Assembly (NCBI GenBank): GCA_964385695.1
Contig: CAYLQA010000003.1
Location: 1 to 64,000 of the forward strand
Reading direction: 5' to 3'
DNA length: 64,000 nt
From: CAYLQA01 sp964385695
GTDB taxonomy: Bacteria; Desulfobacterota; Desulfobulbia; Desulfobulbales; Desulfurivibrionaceae
Every line of letters starts with the position of its first letter. Position 1 is the first letter of the stretch. The notes below the pieces were generated by a model. It did no database searches. It was given only the letters and a program-made list of their open reading frames with translations, and had not been told where the DNA came from. Of this stretch, positions 10,636-19,465 are shown one piece after another. The translations under genes and the position numbers were made by a program.

Positions 10636-11829
10636 ATGAAACAGATCATAATGGGGCAAAATTTAGGGCGAACGGTATGGGGGCCTCTCCTCGTCTTTAT
10701 GCTCATTATGCCCCCGGTTTCTCTTTTGGCCTGCGAGACAGAGGCGACCCGCCCATTGCCGTCTGCCGACAATCCTATATTCAGCGATGATTTGGATTAT
10801 CGTTCCTTGGACGCAGCCTTGGCGAAGAGCCTTCGGTATTTCAGGCAGCTCCCCCCTAAAAAGCTTTTCCCGCTCTGCGGAAAAAAGGTCTCAGTCAACC
10901 ATTTGCGCGCCTCGCTGGTGGCCTTTCGTCAGGTTCTGGATCTTGAGCCCTCAGCCCAGGCCCTAGGGCAATATGTTGCGGAGGAGTTTGTCGTTTGCCA
11001 GGCCCAAGGCGGGCTTGCCCAAAGGCAGCTGCTTGTTACCGGGTACTATGAACCGCTCTTTGCGGCCAGCCTTACCCCCGACGCACAGTATCGATCCCCC
11101 CTTTACCGGAAGCCGGATGATCTGCTGACCAGGCCCCCGAAAAACGGAGGGCGGCCGCGATTCGGCCGCATGCAGGATGGGCGTTTTGCCCCGTACTGGA
11201 CGCGGTCCCAGATCGAGACGCAGAATATTTTACGTGGCCAGGAGTTGCTTTACCTGCGTGATCCGGTGGAGGCCTTCATTTTACATGTTCAGGGTTCGGG
11301 CAAGGTGCGGCTCCCTGATGGTTCTTTACGTTCCGTGCAGTACGCAGCAAAAAATGGCCGGGAGTATCGCAGTATTGGCAAGCTTCTTGTTGATGAAGGC
11401 AAGATGCGGCTTGAGGAGGTAACCCTGCCAACTATTCTTGCCTACCTGAAGGCACACCCGGAAGAGCGGCAGCGTATCATGCACCATAATGACTCCTTTA
11501 TCTTTTTTCGTTGGGGAAAAGACGGCAGTCAGTCGGCACTGGGCAACCTTGGCGAGCCATTAACGCCCGGCAGATCCGTGGCCCTTGACCAGGCATGTTA
11601 CCCTCCAGGTGCCCTGGGCTTTTTGGAAACCCGTAAGCCCCTGGTCAATGCCAGCGGGGAGATCACCGGCTGGCAGCCCATGCATCGCTTTGTTCTGAAC
11701 CAGGATACCGGCTCGGCCATCAAGGGGCTTGGGCGGCTTGATTTTTATTGGGGGGGAGGTGACTATGCCGAGGCCGCGGCCGGCAGCATGAAACAGGCGG
11801 GCAGGCTGTATTTTCTGCTCAAGAAATAG
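10636..11829 (+). CDS. mltA: Membrane-bound lytic murein transglycosylase A
   Basis: A 397-residue lipoprotein. The signal peptide ends in a lipobox SLLA|C with Cys33, so the protein should be anchored to the outer membrane. The MltA domain (GYYEPLFAAS, YLRDPVEAFILHVQGSGKV) and the C-terminal 3D-like barrel (GSAIKGLGRLDFYWGGGDYAE, with the catalytic Asp in RLDFYWG) cover the whole mature part. It cleaves the MurNAc-GlcNAc bond of peptidoglycan to give 1,6-anhydro ends. The ATG at 10636 gives the best signal peptide, though no strong ribosome site is present; ATG 10651 and TTG 10606 are alternatives. Confidence 0.9.
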   Translation: MKQIIMGQNLGRTVWGPLLVFMLIMPPVSLLACETEATRPLPSADNPIFSDDLDYRSLDAALAKSLRYFRQLPPKKLFPLCGKKVSVNHLRASLVAFRQVLDLEPSAQALGQYVAEEFVVCQAQGGLAQRQLLVTGYYEPLFAASLTPDAQYRSPLYRKPDDLLTRPPKNGGRPRFGRMQDGRFAPYWTRSQIETQNILRGQELLYLRDPVEAFILHVQGSGKVRLPDGSLRSVQYAAKNGREYRSIGKLLVDEGKMRLEEVTLPTILAYLKAHPEERQRIMHHNDSFIFFRWGKDGSQSALGNLGEPLTPGRSVALDQACYPPGALGFLETRKPLVNASGEITGWQPMHRFVLNQDTGSAIKGLGRLDFYWGGGDYAEAAAGSMKQAGRLYFLLKK

Positions 11830-11863
11830 TTGTCAGTCATGCTGCCCTTTAGGTAGAATTTTT

Positions 11864-11973
11864 ACGTAAGTTCTCACAGGCACCGCACCTTCGTGCGATC
11901 ACGGCAGGCCGCATAGCGGGCTATGGCGGTCTGCCGTGCTTGCACGAATCTACGGCACCTGTGAAAACTTACG
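11864..11973. repeat. Near-complete ~110-nt imperfect hairpin
   Basis: The outer arm 11864-11885 (ACGTAAGTTCTCACAGG...) pairs with 11953-11973 (..CCTGTGAAAACTTACG). The inner arm 11900-11916 pairs with 11921-11938 across a CGGG loop (CACGGCAGGCCGC with GCGGTCTGCCGTG), and a CTTCGTGC/GCACGAA segment links them. A T6 run follows at 11974-11979. It may be a small inverted-repeat element, a long terminator after mltA, or a structured leader of the next gene. Confidence 0.7.
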
Positions 11974-12069
11974 ATTTTTTCATAAATATTTACAGGCTGG
12001 GTTCCACCCCTGTGAAGGTGTATGTTTCAAGGCACCTTACCTTCGATGGGCCGGGCGAGGAATGATTCC

Positions 12070-13248
12070 ATGAAGAAAAACGAAGTCGATTATTGGATCA
12101 CCTCCATGTTGGAGACCTATGGCGGCAATGTCTCGGATCTCAATATCACGGTGGGCAAAGCACTGCAGGTGGAGACCGCAGGCCAGCTCTGCCCGGTTCC
12201 TGTTGAGCCGCCCATCAAGGAGTTGACTCCCTTCCAGGCCGAGGTCTTTGCCTTGAACCTCATCGGCGGCAATAAACGCCTGCTCGACGATCTGGTCAAC
12301 CACGGCTCATGCGATCTTTCTTACTGGCTGGGCAATAAGGCCCGTTTCAGGGTCAATGTCTTTTCGCAAAAGACCAACCTCTCCACCGTGCTCAGGAAGC
12401 TGGAGATGCAAATCCCAACCATCAGCCAGATGCACCTGCCGGAGCTCTTTTACAAGATGAGTGAAGAGCGTAACGGCATCATTCTGGTCACCGGTGCCAC
12501 GGGTTCCGGTAAGTCGACCAGCTTGGCTGCCTTGCTTGATAAGATCAACGATGAAAAACCGGTGCATGTCGTTACCCTGGAAGATCCCATCGAGTATGTG
12601 CACCAGCACAGACAGGCCACCTTTAATCAGCGGGAGCTGGGGAATGATTTCGATGCCTTTGCCTCGGGCCTCAGGGCTGCGCTACGCCAGGCGCCCAAGG
12701 TCATCCTCGTAGGTGAGATGCGTGACAGGGAGACCATGGAAATCGGCCTCAGCGCGGCCGAGACCGGCCATCTGGTGCTCAGTACATTGCATACCGTGGA
12801 TGCGGGGCAGACCATCAATCGTATCCTTGGCATGTTCGAACAGGAAGAGCAGGCCCAGATCCGAAACCGCCTAGTGGACACCATCCGCTGGATCGTCTGT
12901 CAGCGTTTGATGCCCAAGGTGGGCGGCGGTCGGGTGGCCGCCTTTGAGATCATGGGTATGAACCTGCGGGTGCGCGAGTTGATCATGCATGGCGAGAGCG
13001 AGGATAAATCGTTCTATGATGTGATTACCGATGCCAAGGCCTTGGGCTGGCAGACCTTTGATCAGCATATGCTTGAGCTTTATGAGGAGGGGGTGATCAC
13101 CGAGGAGGTTGCCATGGGTTACTGTACCAGGAAGACTGCTGTGAACCGCGGGCTCGATCGGATCAAGGCGGCGCGCGGCGAGTCCACCACAGGCATCACC
13201 GGCCTGGCCATGGATCAGGTAGAACAGGATGACCGCTCCGGTTATTAA
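12070..13248 (+). CDS. PilT/PilU-type pilus retraction ATPase
   Basis: A 392-residue secretion ATPase. Walker A GATGSGKST is at 142-150, followed by an Asp box (EDPIEYVH), Walker B VILVGEMRD and the His box STLHT. This is the PilT/PilU arrangement; these hexamers power pilus retraction and twitching from the cytoplasmic face of the inner membrane. The canonical AIRNLIRE-like C-terminal motif of PilT is replaced by a divergent region (GMNLRVRELIMHG), and the tail is long and polar, so PilU or a pilT paralogue is possible. The start at 12070 has GAGGA 8 nt upstream; 12022 would add 16 residues. A zinc-ribbon protein gene follows 31 nt later. Confidence 0.85.
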   Translation: MKKNEVDYWITSMLETYGGNVSDLNITVGKALQVETAGQLCPVPVEPPIKELTPFQAEVFALNLIGGNKRLLDDLVNHGSCDLSYWLGNKARFRVNVFSQKTNLSTVLRKLEMQIPTISQMHLPELFYKMSEERNGIILVTGATGSGKSTSLAALLDKINDEKPVHVVTLEDPIEYVHQHRQATFNQRELGNDFDAFASGLRAALRQAPKVILVGEMRDRETMEIGLSAAETGHLVLSTLHTVDAGQTINRILGMFEQEEQAQIRNRLVDTIRWIVCQRLMPKVGGGRVAAFEIMGMNLRVRELIMHGESEDKSFYDVITDAKALGWQTFDQHMLELYEEGVITEEVAMGYCTRKTAVNRGLDRIKAARGESTTGITGLAMDQVEQDDRSGY

Positions 13249-13279
13249 TTATGTGTGACGAGAAAGGACGGAGGTAGAT

Positions 13280-14062
13280 ATGCTTTCCCAGTGCCCCCAC
13301 TGCCGGCAGGAGCTGAACCTCAGTGCGGCCCAGCAAGAAAAACTGGAAACCGCCCTTGCCGGGCTGGCTCCGGGCAAGTCGCTCAAGATCGGCTGCCCCA
13401 AATGCAAACAGCCCATTGAACTGAGCAATGAGAGCCGCGCTGACAGTGCTGCTGTGCTCAAGGATGTGCTTTATTCCGATCATGCGGGGGATGAGGACCA
13501 AGCCGCAGTCGGCATGGTCGAGGCGATCCAGGAACGCCCCAAACCGGTACGCCTGCCGCCTGATGCCCCTAAACCGCCAGATCTGGAGTGGTTGAAAAGC
13601 GGTGTCTTTGATGAAAAAGAGATCATTGAGGATGTGCCCCATGTCCTTATCCTGGTGCCGGATACGGAACTGAACACCCAGGCCACCATGGCCTTTGGCG
13701 AAATCGGCTATCAGCCGGTGTATGTACAGTCCGCGGAAGAGGCCATCGACAAGATGCAGTTCATGAACTATGAGGCTGTAGTCCTGCACACCAGTTTTGA
13801 AGGCGGGGCTCTCGAGGACTCCTCCTTTCATCGGTTCATGCAGGTCATGTCCATGGGTAAGAGGCGCTATATTTATTATGTCTTGCTGGGGCCGAGTTTT
13901 CGCACCCTGTATGATTTAGAGGCCCTGGCATTCAGCGCAAATCTGGTGGTCAATGACGATGATGTGCATTCGCTGAACCTGATCCTCAAAAAGAGCCTGA
14001 GCGACTATGACGACCTGTTCGGCCCATATGTCGATGCACTCAAGCATTATGGCATGAAGTAA
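13280..14062 (+). CDS. Zinc-ribbon protein with receiver-like domain
   Basis: A 260-residue protein. The N-terminus holds two CxxC pairs (Cys5/Cys8 and Cys39/Cys42) of a zinc-ribbon like those of MJ0042-type proteins. A proline-rich linker follows, then at ~120-230 an alternating alpha/beta region (HVLILVPDTELNTQATMAFGEIGYQPVYVQS) that resembles a response-regulator receiver fold without its acidic phosphorylation pocket. It is encoded 31 nt after the PilT/PilU-like gene with a good ribosome site (GGACGGAGG), so the two are likely one operon. A regulatory or scaffold role at the pilus machine is an inference. Confidence 0.65.
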   Translation: MLSQCPHCRQELNLSAAQQEKLETALAGLAPGKSLKIGCPKCKQPIELSNESRADSAAVLKDVLYSDHAGDEDQAAVGMVEAIQERPKPVRLPPDAPKPPDLEWLKSGVFDEKEIIEDVPHVLILVPDTELNTQATMAFGEIGYQPVYVQSAEEAIDKMQFMNYEAVVLHTSFEGGALEDSSFHRFMQVMSMGKRRYIYYVLLGPSFRTLYDLEALAFSANLVVNDDDVHSLNLILKKSLSDYDDLFGPYVDALKHYGMK

Positions 14063-14110
14063 AAAAGTCAGGAAAAGACGGCTGTGGAACAGGGGAGCTT
14101 CGGCTCCCCC

Positions 14111-14142
14111 GCCGTGTGATCAAGTCACACGGCTATTTTTTT
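14111..14142. terminator. Intrinsic terminator made from a palindromic repeat
   Basis: A 9-bp perfect stem GCCGTGTGA/TCACACGGC (14111-14119 with 14125-14133) around TCAAG, followed by TATTTTTTTG. It lies between two convergent genes and touches the stop codon of the minus-strand gene. The same 25 nt recurs at 54953-54977 in a place where it cannot be a terminator. Confidence 0.75.
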
Positions 14143-14900
14143 GTCTGAACAGGGGGCAGGACCTTGATCCCCTTTCCTTTTCGTACCAGGCGCAGTTTGT
14201 TTTTCCGGACGATACGCTGCACTGCCAGACTCAGCGTGACATCGGTAAGTTGAAGGGAGATCAACCCCTTGCAGGCAGGATCTACCGAGATGGCAAGACC
14301 TGTTTTGCTGGCAACGTAAGTGAAAAATTCTGGCAGCGGCGCCTTGTGAAAGAGGATGGTAATCCGTTTATTGCCAAATATAGCCCCATAATCAGCAAAG
14401 CGAATGGGGCTTGGCTGTGGAGGGGCTTTTTTAGTTGCGGATGCTTTTTGGGCCGTACCCTTCTTTTTGCCCTTGGCTTTTGTTTTTTTCGCGGCCGGGG
14501 TGATGATCACCTTGAGCCCTTTCTCCACCTGCATTACCTGGTGCTCAATGGATTGTTCGCCAAGATCAAAAACAAAGCGCACCTTGTCCGGATGCCGGGC
14601 AATGCGAATCCGTTTGAGTTCAGCCCGGTTGATCGGCAGCCCCACCACCTTTTCCAGCAAACTCACGCCGTGGACGTCAAAGACCAGACGCGGTGGCTTA
14701 TCCAGCATGAAGCTGCGGTATTTTTTTAAGGGAACGTCGGCCAGAATGAGAAGTTCATCCCGTCCATCGTCAACACTGTAGTCAAAAAAAATGGTGGGCA
14801 GATCCAAAGTGGATTTGCCAGGAGTGACCGCCAGTGAGGTGTGCGGAAAAACAATCAGTAGGAAAACGGCAAAACAAAAATGGAACGTCCGGATCATCAT
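14133..14900 (-). CDS. AMIN and STN domain exported protein
   Basis: A 255-residue exported protein. A signal peptide (FHFCFAVFLLIVFPHTSLA) is followed by an AMIN domain (PPRLVFDVHGV, KRIRIARHPDKVRFVFDL), a Lys/Ala-rich linker and a secretin-TonB short N-terminal domain (ITILFHKAPLPEFFTYVASKTGLAISVD). These are the peptidoglycan-binding and plug modules found at the N-terminus of PilQ secretins, but the secretin barrel is absent. It may assist secretin or pilus assembly in the periplasm. The start at 14900 has GGAG 9 nt upstream; ATG 14915 and 14957 are in frame and would add 5 or 19 residues before the signal. Confidence 0.75.
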   Translation of the reverse strand: MMIRTFHFCFAVFLLIVFPHTSLAVTPGKSTLDLPTIFFDYSVDDGRDELLILADVPLKKYRSFMLDKPPRLVFDVHGVSLLEKVVGLPINRAELKRIRIARHPDKVRFVFDLGEQSIEHQVMQVEKGLKVIITPAAKKTKAKGKKKGTAQKASATKKAPPQPSPIRFADYGAIFGNKRITILFHKAPLPEFFTYVASKTGLAISVDPACKGLISLQLTDVTLSLAVQRIVRKNKLRLVRKGKGIKVLPPVQTKK

Positions 14901-14997
14901 AGAGAAAAACTCCATAGATAGAGGGCTTTCGTTATGTTTCGTATACCTGATTACCACAGTTGCCGTGCTAGAACAAGTCAGGTGATGCCCGGATTAT

Positions 14998-15693
14998 TTA
15001 TGGGCGCTCACCAGCCTTTAGGATGATGTTTTCAATGATTTTTTTAGCCTCTTCACTTTCGGGGGGGATCTCTTTGAGGTGGCTTGCAAGTCCGGCTATA
15101 TCCCCTAAGGTGTCGCGCTGCTCGATAATAACAAACTCTCTGCGCTTTCTTTCTTCAAAAAGCAGGTCGAGGTTTTCCTGAAAGCTGTTTAAAAGCTGTT
15201 TTTTTGTTGCCTCATTAACGGGATGGCCACTTTTTTCTATCTCTTCGATAAAGCCAAAGAGCCCATCGCGAAAGAGACTATAGGTGCTCAAGGTATCTTG
15301 CGGGTTCAGGGTGCGTTGGAACTTAAGGATACGCTCAAGTTTCTCATTAAAGTCGTTGATGCTGAAGGGTTTATTCATGTAGTCAAAGGCCCCGAGTCGT
15401 ATGGCCTCGATGGCAGATTCAATGGTGGCAAAGCCGGTCAGGATGATCACGGCGCAGGCAGGGTTATGTTCCTTGGCAAAACAAAGAACATCCAGGCCGC
15501 CTTCGTTTTTATGTGCAGTGCCCGGCATATTTTTATCCGTAATAACCACATGGTAATGTTTATTTTTTAGCAACTCTATGGCCGATGCCGCATCAAGGGC
15601 CGTGTCTGCAGCGTAGCCAGAGGAGGAGAGGGTGTCTGTCACGATGTTCAGGATAGGTTGTTCGTCGTCAACAACGAGAATTTTTGCTTCCAT
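14998..15693 (-). CDS. Response regulator with C-terminal helical domain
   Basis: A 231-residue protein. The receiver domain (KILVVDDEQPILN, phospho-acceptor Asp53 in VVITDKNMPG, Thr/Lys switch residues in ILTGFAT and YMNKPF) occupies the first ~125 residues. The rest is a helical, coiled-coil-like region with no DNA-binding motif, so it probably works by protein contacts. It lies 24 nt downstream of cheD in the same direction, which points to a chemosensory or adaptation role. The ATG at 15693 is preferred to the in-frame TTG at 15711. Confidence 0.8.
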   Translation of the reverse strand: MEAKILVVDDEQPILNIVTDTLSSSGYAADTALDAASAIELLKNKHYHVVITDKNMPGTAHKNEGGLDVLCFAKEHNPACAVIILTGFATIESAIEAIRLGAFDYMNKPFSINDFNEKLERILKFQRTLNPQDTLSTYSLFRDGLFGFIEEIEKSGHPVNEATKKQLLNSFQENLDLLFEERKRREFVIIEQRDTLGDIAGLASHLKEIPPESEEAKKIIENIILKAGERP

Positions 15694-15717
15694 GGTTTGT
15701 TCCCATCTCAAGTTTTC

Positions 15718-16218
15718 TTAAAGTTGCCAATCGTCTTTGTTGGAAGAGGAGACGATCACCTTGCCGCTGTCGCGTTCGACAGCAACGGTACGCGCTATGG
15801 TGCCGCCGGTTTCAGCTGCGACAATGGGAATTCTCAAATCTCGGAGGATTTGCTCAATTTTTGCCACAACTCTTGATCCGATTTGGAAGTCATAATGTGA
15901 GCTGGAAAAGACACTCGCTCCCCCGGTCATCTTGGCCTGAATGCCTTTGGTAAAGCCTGTGGGAGTCATGGCCAGTGTTCGGAGTTCACCGAGTAGGCAT
16001 GGTACGGCTGTGTTGGCGTAGTAGCCGGGCTTGGGCGTTGCTTTGGGGAGGCCGAAATTGGAGTCGGGCAAGGCGATATGCACCATGCCGTAACTCTGCG
16101 AAGGCGGATGCTCAAGGATAAGTGCCACGCAGGAGCCGAGAGAGTATGTCTTAATAATTTCACCGGGAATGTTGGTCGCATGGTGGTCGCCGATACCCAG
16201 TATGGTCAGTTTCCCCAA
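15718..16218 (-). CDS. cheD: CheD chemoreceptor glutamine deamidase
   Basis: A 166-residue protein matching CheD. The catalytic Cys30 lies in YSLGSCVAL and the catalytic His47 in MVHIALP; the conserved ETGG..RT motif near 138-144 is also present. CheD deamidates glutamines of methyl-accepting chemotaxis proteins and works with CheC in adaptation. The start must be an alternative codon: TTG at 16218, directly after an in-frame TAG, with GGACAG upstream. It precedes a response-regulator gene in the same direction. No other chemotaxis gene is in the window. Confidence 0.88.
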   Translation of the reverse strand: MGKLTILGIGDHHATNIPGEIIKTYSLGSCVALILEHPPSQSYGMVHIALPDSNFGLPKATPKPGYYANTAVPCLLGELRTLAMTPTGFTKGIQAKMTGGASVFSSSHYDFQIGSRVVAKIEQILRDLRIPIVAAETGGTIARTVAVERDSGKVIVSSSNKDDWQL

Positions 16219-16356
16219 CTATTTCTGTCCGCTGCTTGATGGTTTGTGTAAATTGCCGTCGCGACGTGATTGAGTCACACTACTCAAACCATTGTAGGGT
16301 ATATCGAAAGGAAGATGAAGGTGAAACAGCGGTGGGGACGTGAAAAGAAAATGAGC

Positions 16357-17319
16357 CTATGGGAGTCTTGCCAACAAGAGATATATTTGCACACGTAAGG
16401 CAAGGAGTATGAGCAGCATGAGGCAAGAGCCCAGCAGCATAAGGCCGTTGGTGCGCGGGATATCCTCGGGTTCTGCTTCTCGTACCCTGTCGCCGATGGT
16501 CGGTTTTTCCACAACCTTGCCAAAATAGATATTGCTGCCGCCCAGCTGTATGCCCAGAGCCCCTGCCACGGCGGCCTCGCTATGGCCGGAGTTGGGGCTG
16601 GCATGGTTGAGCCGGTCTCTAAACAGGATAAAAAGGGAGCGTTTAAAATCCAGGCGCAGGAAGAAAGCGGCGGCGGGCAGCATGAGCGAGGTCAGCCTGG
16701 CCGGGACAAAGTTTGCTGCATCATCGAGCCTGGCGGCAGTCCAGCCGAATTGGGCGTACTGTTCGTTCTTATAGCCAAAGGTTGAGTCCATGGTATTGAT
16801 CGCCTTATAGAGCATGGCGCCTAAGGGGCCGCCCAAAAGGGCAAAGAAAAGGGGGGCGGTCACTCCATCCACCATGGACTCTGCCACCGACTCCACGGCA
16901 GCCTTAGCCACCCCGGCCTGATCCAGGTTTTCCGTGTCCCTTCCTACGATCATGCCCACCCGCTTTTTCGCCTCTGCAAGATCGTCCGCAACTAAAGCCT
17001 GGTAGACCTCGTTGCTATGGCGAATGAGATCCCGTGTGGCCAGGCAGGTGTAGAGTAGGAGGATGGAGACTGCTTCTCCAAGAAGAGGATGTATGTAAAT
17101 TGCCCCTTGGAGAATGCCGAGCACGGTGAGGGCGGTGAGCAGCAGGGTGCAGAGTACGGTGACGAATCCGGCAACAGCAGGGGGCAGGAGTGCGCGAAAG
17201 ATTTTTTCCAAAATCAGAGCGCACCGGCCCATGATCTGCACCGGGTGCGGCAGCCAGCGCGGGTCGCCGAACAGAAAGTCAAGCGCAATGGCTATGAGGA
17301 GTTGATATTCAAGGCGCAT
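16357..17319 (-). CDS. cbiB: Adenosylcobinamide-phosphate synthase CbiB/CobD
   Basis: A 320-residue integral membrane enzyme of cobalamin synthesis that attaches aminopropanol (or its phosphate) to adenosylcobyric acid. Family signatures include DFLFGDP at the N-terminus, HPVQIMG, KAAVESVAESMVDG, and NTMDSTFGYKNE. Several hydrophobic segments are visible. Its ATG overlaps the TGA of cbiP by 4 nt (ATGA), so translation is coupled. It forms a three-gene set rsmG-cbiP-cbiB. Confidence 0.93.
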   Translation of the reverse strand: MRLEYQLLIAIALDFLFGDPRWLPHPVQIMGRCALILEKIFRALLPPAVAGFVTVLCTLLLTALTVLGILQGAIYIHPLLGEAVSILLLYTCLATRDLIRHSNEVYQALVADDLAEAKKRVGMIVGRDTENLDQAGVAKAAVESVAESMVDGVTAPLFFALLGGPLGAMLYKAINTMDSTFGYKNEQYAQFGWTAARLDDAANFVPARLTSLMLPAAAFFLRLDFKRSLFILFRDRLNHASPNSGHSEAAVAGALGIQLGGSNIYFGKVVEKPTIGDRVREAEPEDIPRTNGLMLLGSCLMLLILLALRVQIYLLLARLP

Positions 17320-18803
17320 CAAATTCCCAAAAATTTGTATATGACATCCATCTCAAGGTCATTGCGCACTGCCGCGGCCAAGCGGTCAAAGGCGGGCTCT
17401 AAATCGTATGCCGCCTGCACTGTCTTGAGAGGTTCCATGCCTTTAGCGACTCGCAGTTGGTCGATAAACCAGCGCCGGAAAGGGTCGGAGTCAAACACCC
17501 CGTGCAGGTAGGTTCCCCATATTTTGTGTGTGTTGCTCCCCAATCCACCGCTCACCCCGTCATGAAAGGTGATGATCTCTGTGGTTCCTGAGGCTTGGCT
17601 TTGCCCGTGGTGGATCTCGTAGCCGTGCACCGGGCAGCCGGAGACACAATGCGCACCCTGCTGACGGGTCAGGGTCTTGTCCCGGTCAAGCACGGTGATA
17701 AGGTCCAAGAGACCGAGGGCGGAAACCGACTCTCCCTGTGATTCAATATGGTGCGGATCTTCAATACCCTTACCGAGCAACTGGTAACCGCCGCAGATGC
17801 CGACTATCTCAAGTGTGCCCTGCAATTCCTGGATACGTTTGGCAAGGCCTGAGGCAAAGAGCCATTTGCGGTCATTGATCACGTTTTTGCTGCCCGGCAG
17901 GATGATGGCGTCAAGGCCTGTCAGATCCTCGGGGGTTTTAACGATCTTGATAAAAACATCCGGCTCATCGAGAAAGGGCTCAAAATCGGTAAAATTCGAG
18001 ATGTGCGGCAGGTCGATAAGGCCGAGGGTCACATGCTCGACGCTTGGGCGTTCCGGGCTGAACAGGCCGCCCTTAAAGTTGACCGAGTCTTCCTCCGGAA
18101 TGCCGAGATTCTTGATATGATCCACCGTGCCCAGTACCGGTTTGCCGGTCCTTTCAAACATGTAGGTATAGGCATCGGCCAAGAGAGACTTGTCGCCGCG
18201 GAAACGGTTGACCACGTATCCAGCCACCAGGTCACGCTCCCACTCATCCAGGATCTCCATGGTTCCGACAAAGGAGGCAAAGACCCCGCCCCGGTCGATA
18301 TCCCCCACCAGCAGGACCTTGGCTTCAGCATAACGGGCCATGTTCATGTTGACGATGTCGTGTGATTTGAGGTTGACCTCGGCCGGGCTGCCTGCCCCCT
18401 CCAGAATCACAACCTCGAACTCCGAGGCCAGCGAGTCGTAAGCTGCCTTGGCCTCGTTAAAGGCCTGCTCTTTATAGGCCACATACTCTTTGACCTGCAT
18501 ATTTCCCACCGGCTTGCCCATGACTATAACCTGGCTGCCCGTGTCGCTTGAGGGTTTGAGCAGGACCGGGTTCATGCGCACATCCGGGTCCAAAAGAGCA
18601 GCCTGGGCCTGTACGACCTGAGCCCGTCCCATTTCGCCTCCGTCGTGGGTGACAAAGGAGTTGAGGGACATGTTCTGCGCCTTAAAGGGGGCGACTCGAA
18701 CGCCGTCTTGCAGCAGGATGCGGCAGAGTGCTGCGGTGAGTACGGATTTGCCTGCATTGGAACAGGTACCCTGAAACATGAGTGCGGGGGTGGTTTGGCT
18801 CAT
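17319..18803 (-). CDS. cbiP: Cobyric acid synthase
   Basis: A 494-residue glutamine-dependent amidotransferase that amidates four side chains of adenosylcobyrinic acid a,c-diamide. The N-terminal ATP-binding domain has the P-loop GTCSNAGKS at 12-20 and the FKAQNMSLNSF signature. The C-terminal class I glutaminase domain has the nucleophile in EIVGICGGYQLLG and the catalytic His in GTYLHGVFD. Its start overlaps the stop of rsmG by 4 nt and its stop overlaps cbiB by 3-4 nt, giving a tightly coupled operon. Confidence 0.95.
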   Translation of the reverse strand: MSQTTPALMFQGTCSNAGKSVLTAALCRILLQDGVRVAPFKAQNMSLNSFVTHDGGEMGRAQVVQAQAALLDPDVRMNPVLLKPSSDTGSQVIVMGKPVGNMQVKEYVAYKEQAFNEAKAAYDSLASEFEVVILEGAGSPAEVNLKSHDIVNMNMARYAEAKVLLVGDIDRGGVFASFVGTMEILDEWERDLVAGYVVNRFRGDKSLLADAYTYMFERTGKPVLGTVDHIKNLGIPEEDSVNFKGGLFSPERPSVEHVTLGLIDLPHISNFTDFEPFLDEPDVFIKIVKTPEDLTGLDAIILPGSKNVINDRKWLFASGLAKRIQELQGTLEIVGICGGYQLLGKGIEDPHHIESQGESVSALGLLDLITVLDRDKTLTRQQGAHCVSGCPVHGYEIHHGQSQASGTTEIITFHDGVSGGLGSNTHKIWGTYLHGVFDSDPFRRWFIDQLRVAKGMEPLKTVQAAYDLEPAFDRLAAAVRNDLEMDVIYKFLGI

Positions 18804-19465
18804 GGCGTCCGTTCCTTGATAAAGGTGGCCAGGCTGCGGCTGTGCTTGCTCACAGGCAGGGTGAATTCTTTAATGTCCGACAACGTATAGGGACTGTCCG
18901 GTTGTTCTTGCTGCCAGATTCGTAACTCTTCTTCGGCCTTGGGGCCCTTCATGCAGATGACCTTGCCGCCTGGAGGCGAACAGGGTGCGGTCAGGCTTAA
19001 AAATTCATTGATGGAGGTAAAGGCGCGGCTGGTGATGTATTCGGCAGTAACGGCTGTGCCTGCCACCAGGTTGCTGTTTTCTTCAAGGCGCCCGGCCAGA
19101 ATCTCCACCCCGGAAAGTCCCAGGGTCCGGATGATGTGCTTGAGAAAGGAAACCCTCTTCTGCCGCGGTTCCACCAGGGTGAGTTCCAGCTCGGGCCGGG
19201 CCGTCTTCAGCACCAGACCAGGGAAGCCTCCCCCTGTGCCGATATCCGCAAGATCTGTTTGTATTGGCAGAACAGTGAGCAGGGTCAGGGAGTCAAGAAA
19301 ATGGGTTTCTAAAATTTCCTCCACCCCGGCCTTGGCCACCAGATTGATTTTGCGGCCCCACTTGATCAGCTCGTCACAGTACCGACAGAGCGGTTCCACG
19401 GCCGACTCCGGCACAGGGAGATCAAGGGCGGCAATGCCGTCTAAGAGGATTTTTTTTGGGGCCAT
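18800..19465 (-). CDS. rsmG: 16S rRNA m7G527 methyltransferase RsmG
   Basis: A 221-residue SAM-dependent methyltransferase. The SAM-binding loop LADIGTGGGFPGL is at 72-84, followed by LVEPRQKRVSFLKHI and ITSRAF, which are RsmG (GidB) signatures. It methylates N7 of G527 in 16S rRNA. It is usually next to mnmG or parAB; here it heads a cobalamin operon instead, an unusual neighbourhood. The ATG at 19465 is chosen; an in-frame TTG at 19474 would add three residues. Confidence 0.92.
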   Translation of the reverse strand: MAPKKILLDGIAALDLPVPESAVEPLCRYCDELIKWGRKINLVAKAGVEEILETHFLDSLTLLTVLPIQTDLADIGTGGGFPGLVLKTARPELELTLVEPRQKRVSFLKHIIRTLGLSGVEILAGRLEENSNLVAGTAVTAEYITSRAFTSINEFLSLTAPCSPPGGKVICMKGPKAEEELRIWQQEQPDSPYTLSDIKEFTLPVSKHSRSLATFIKERTP

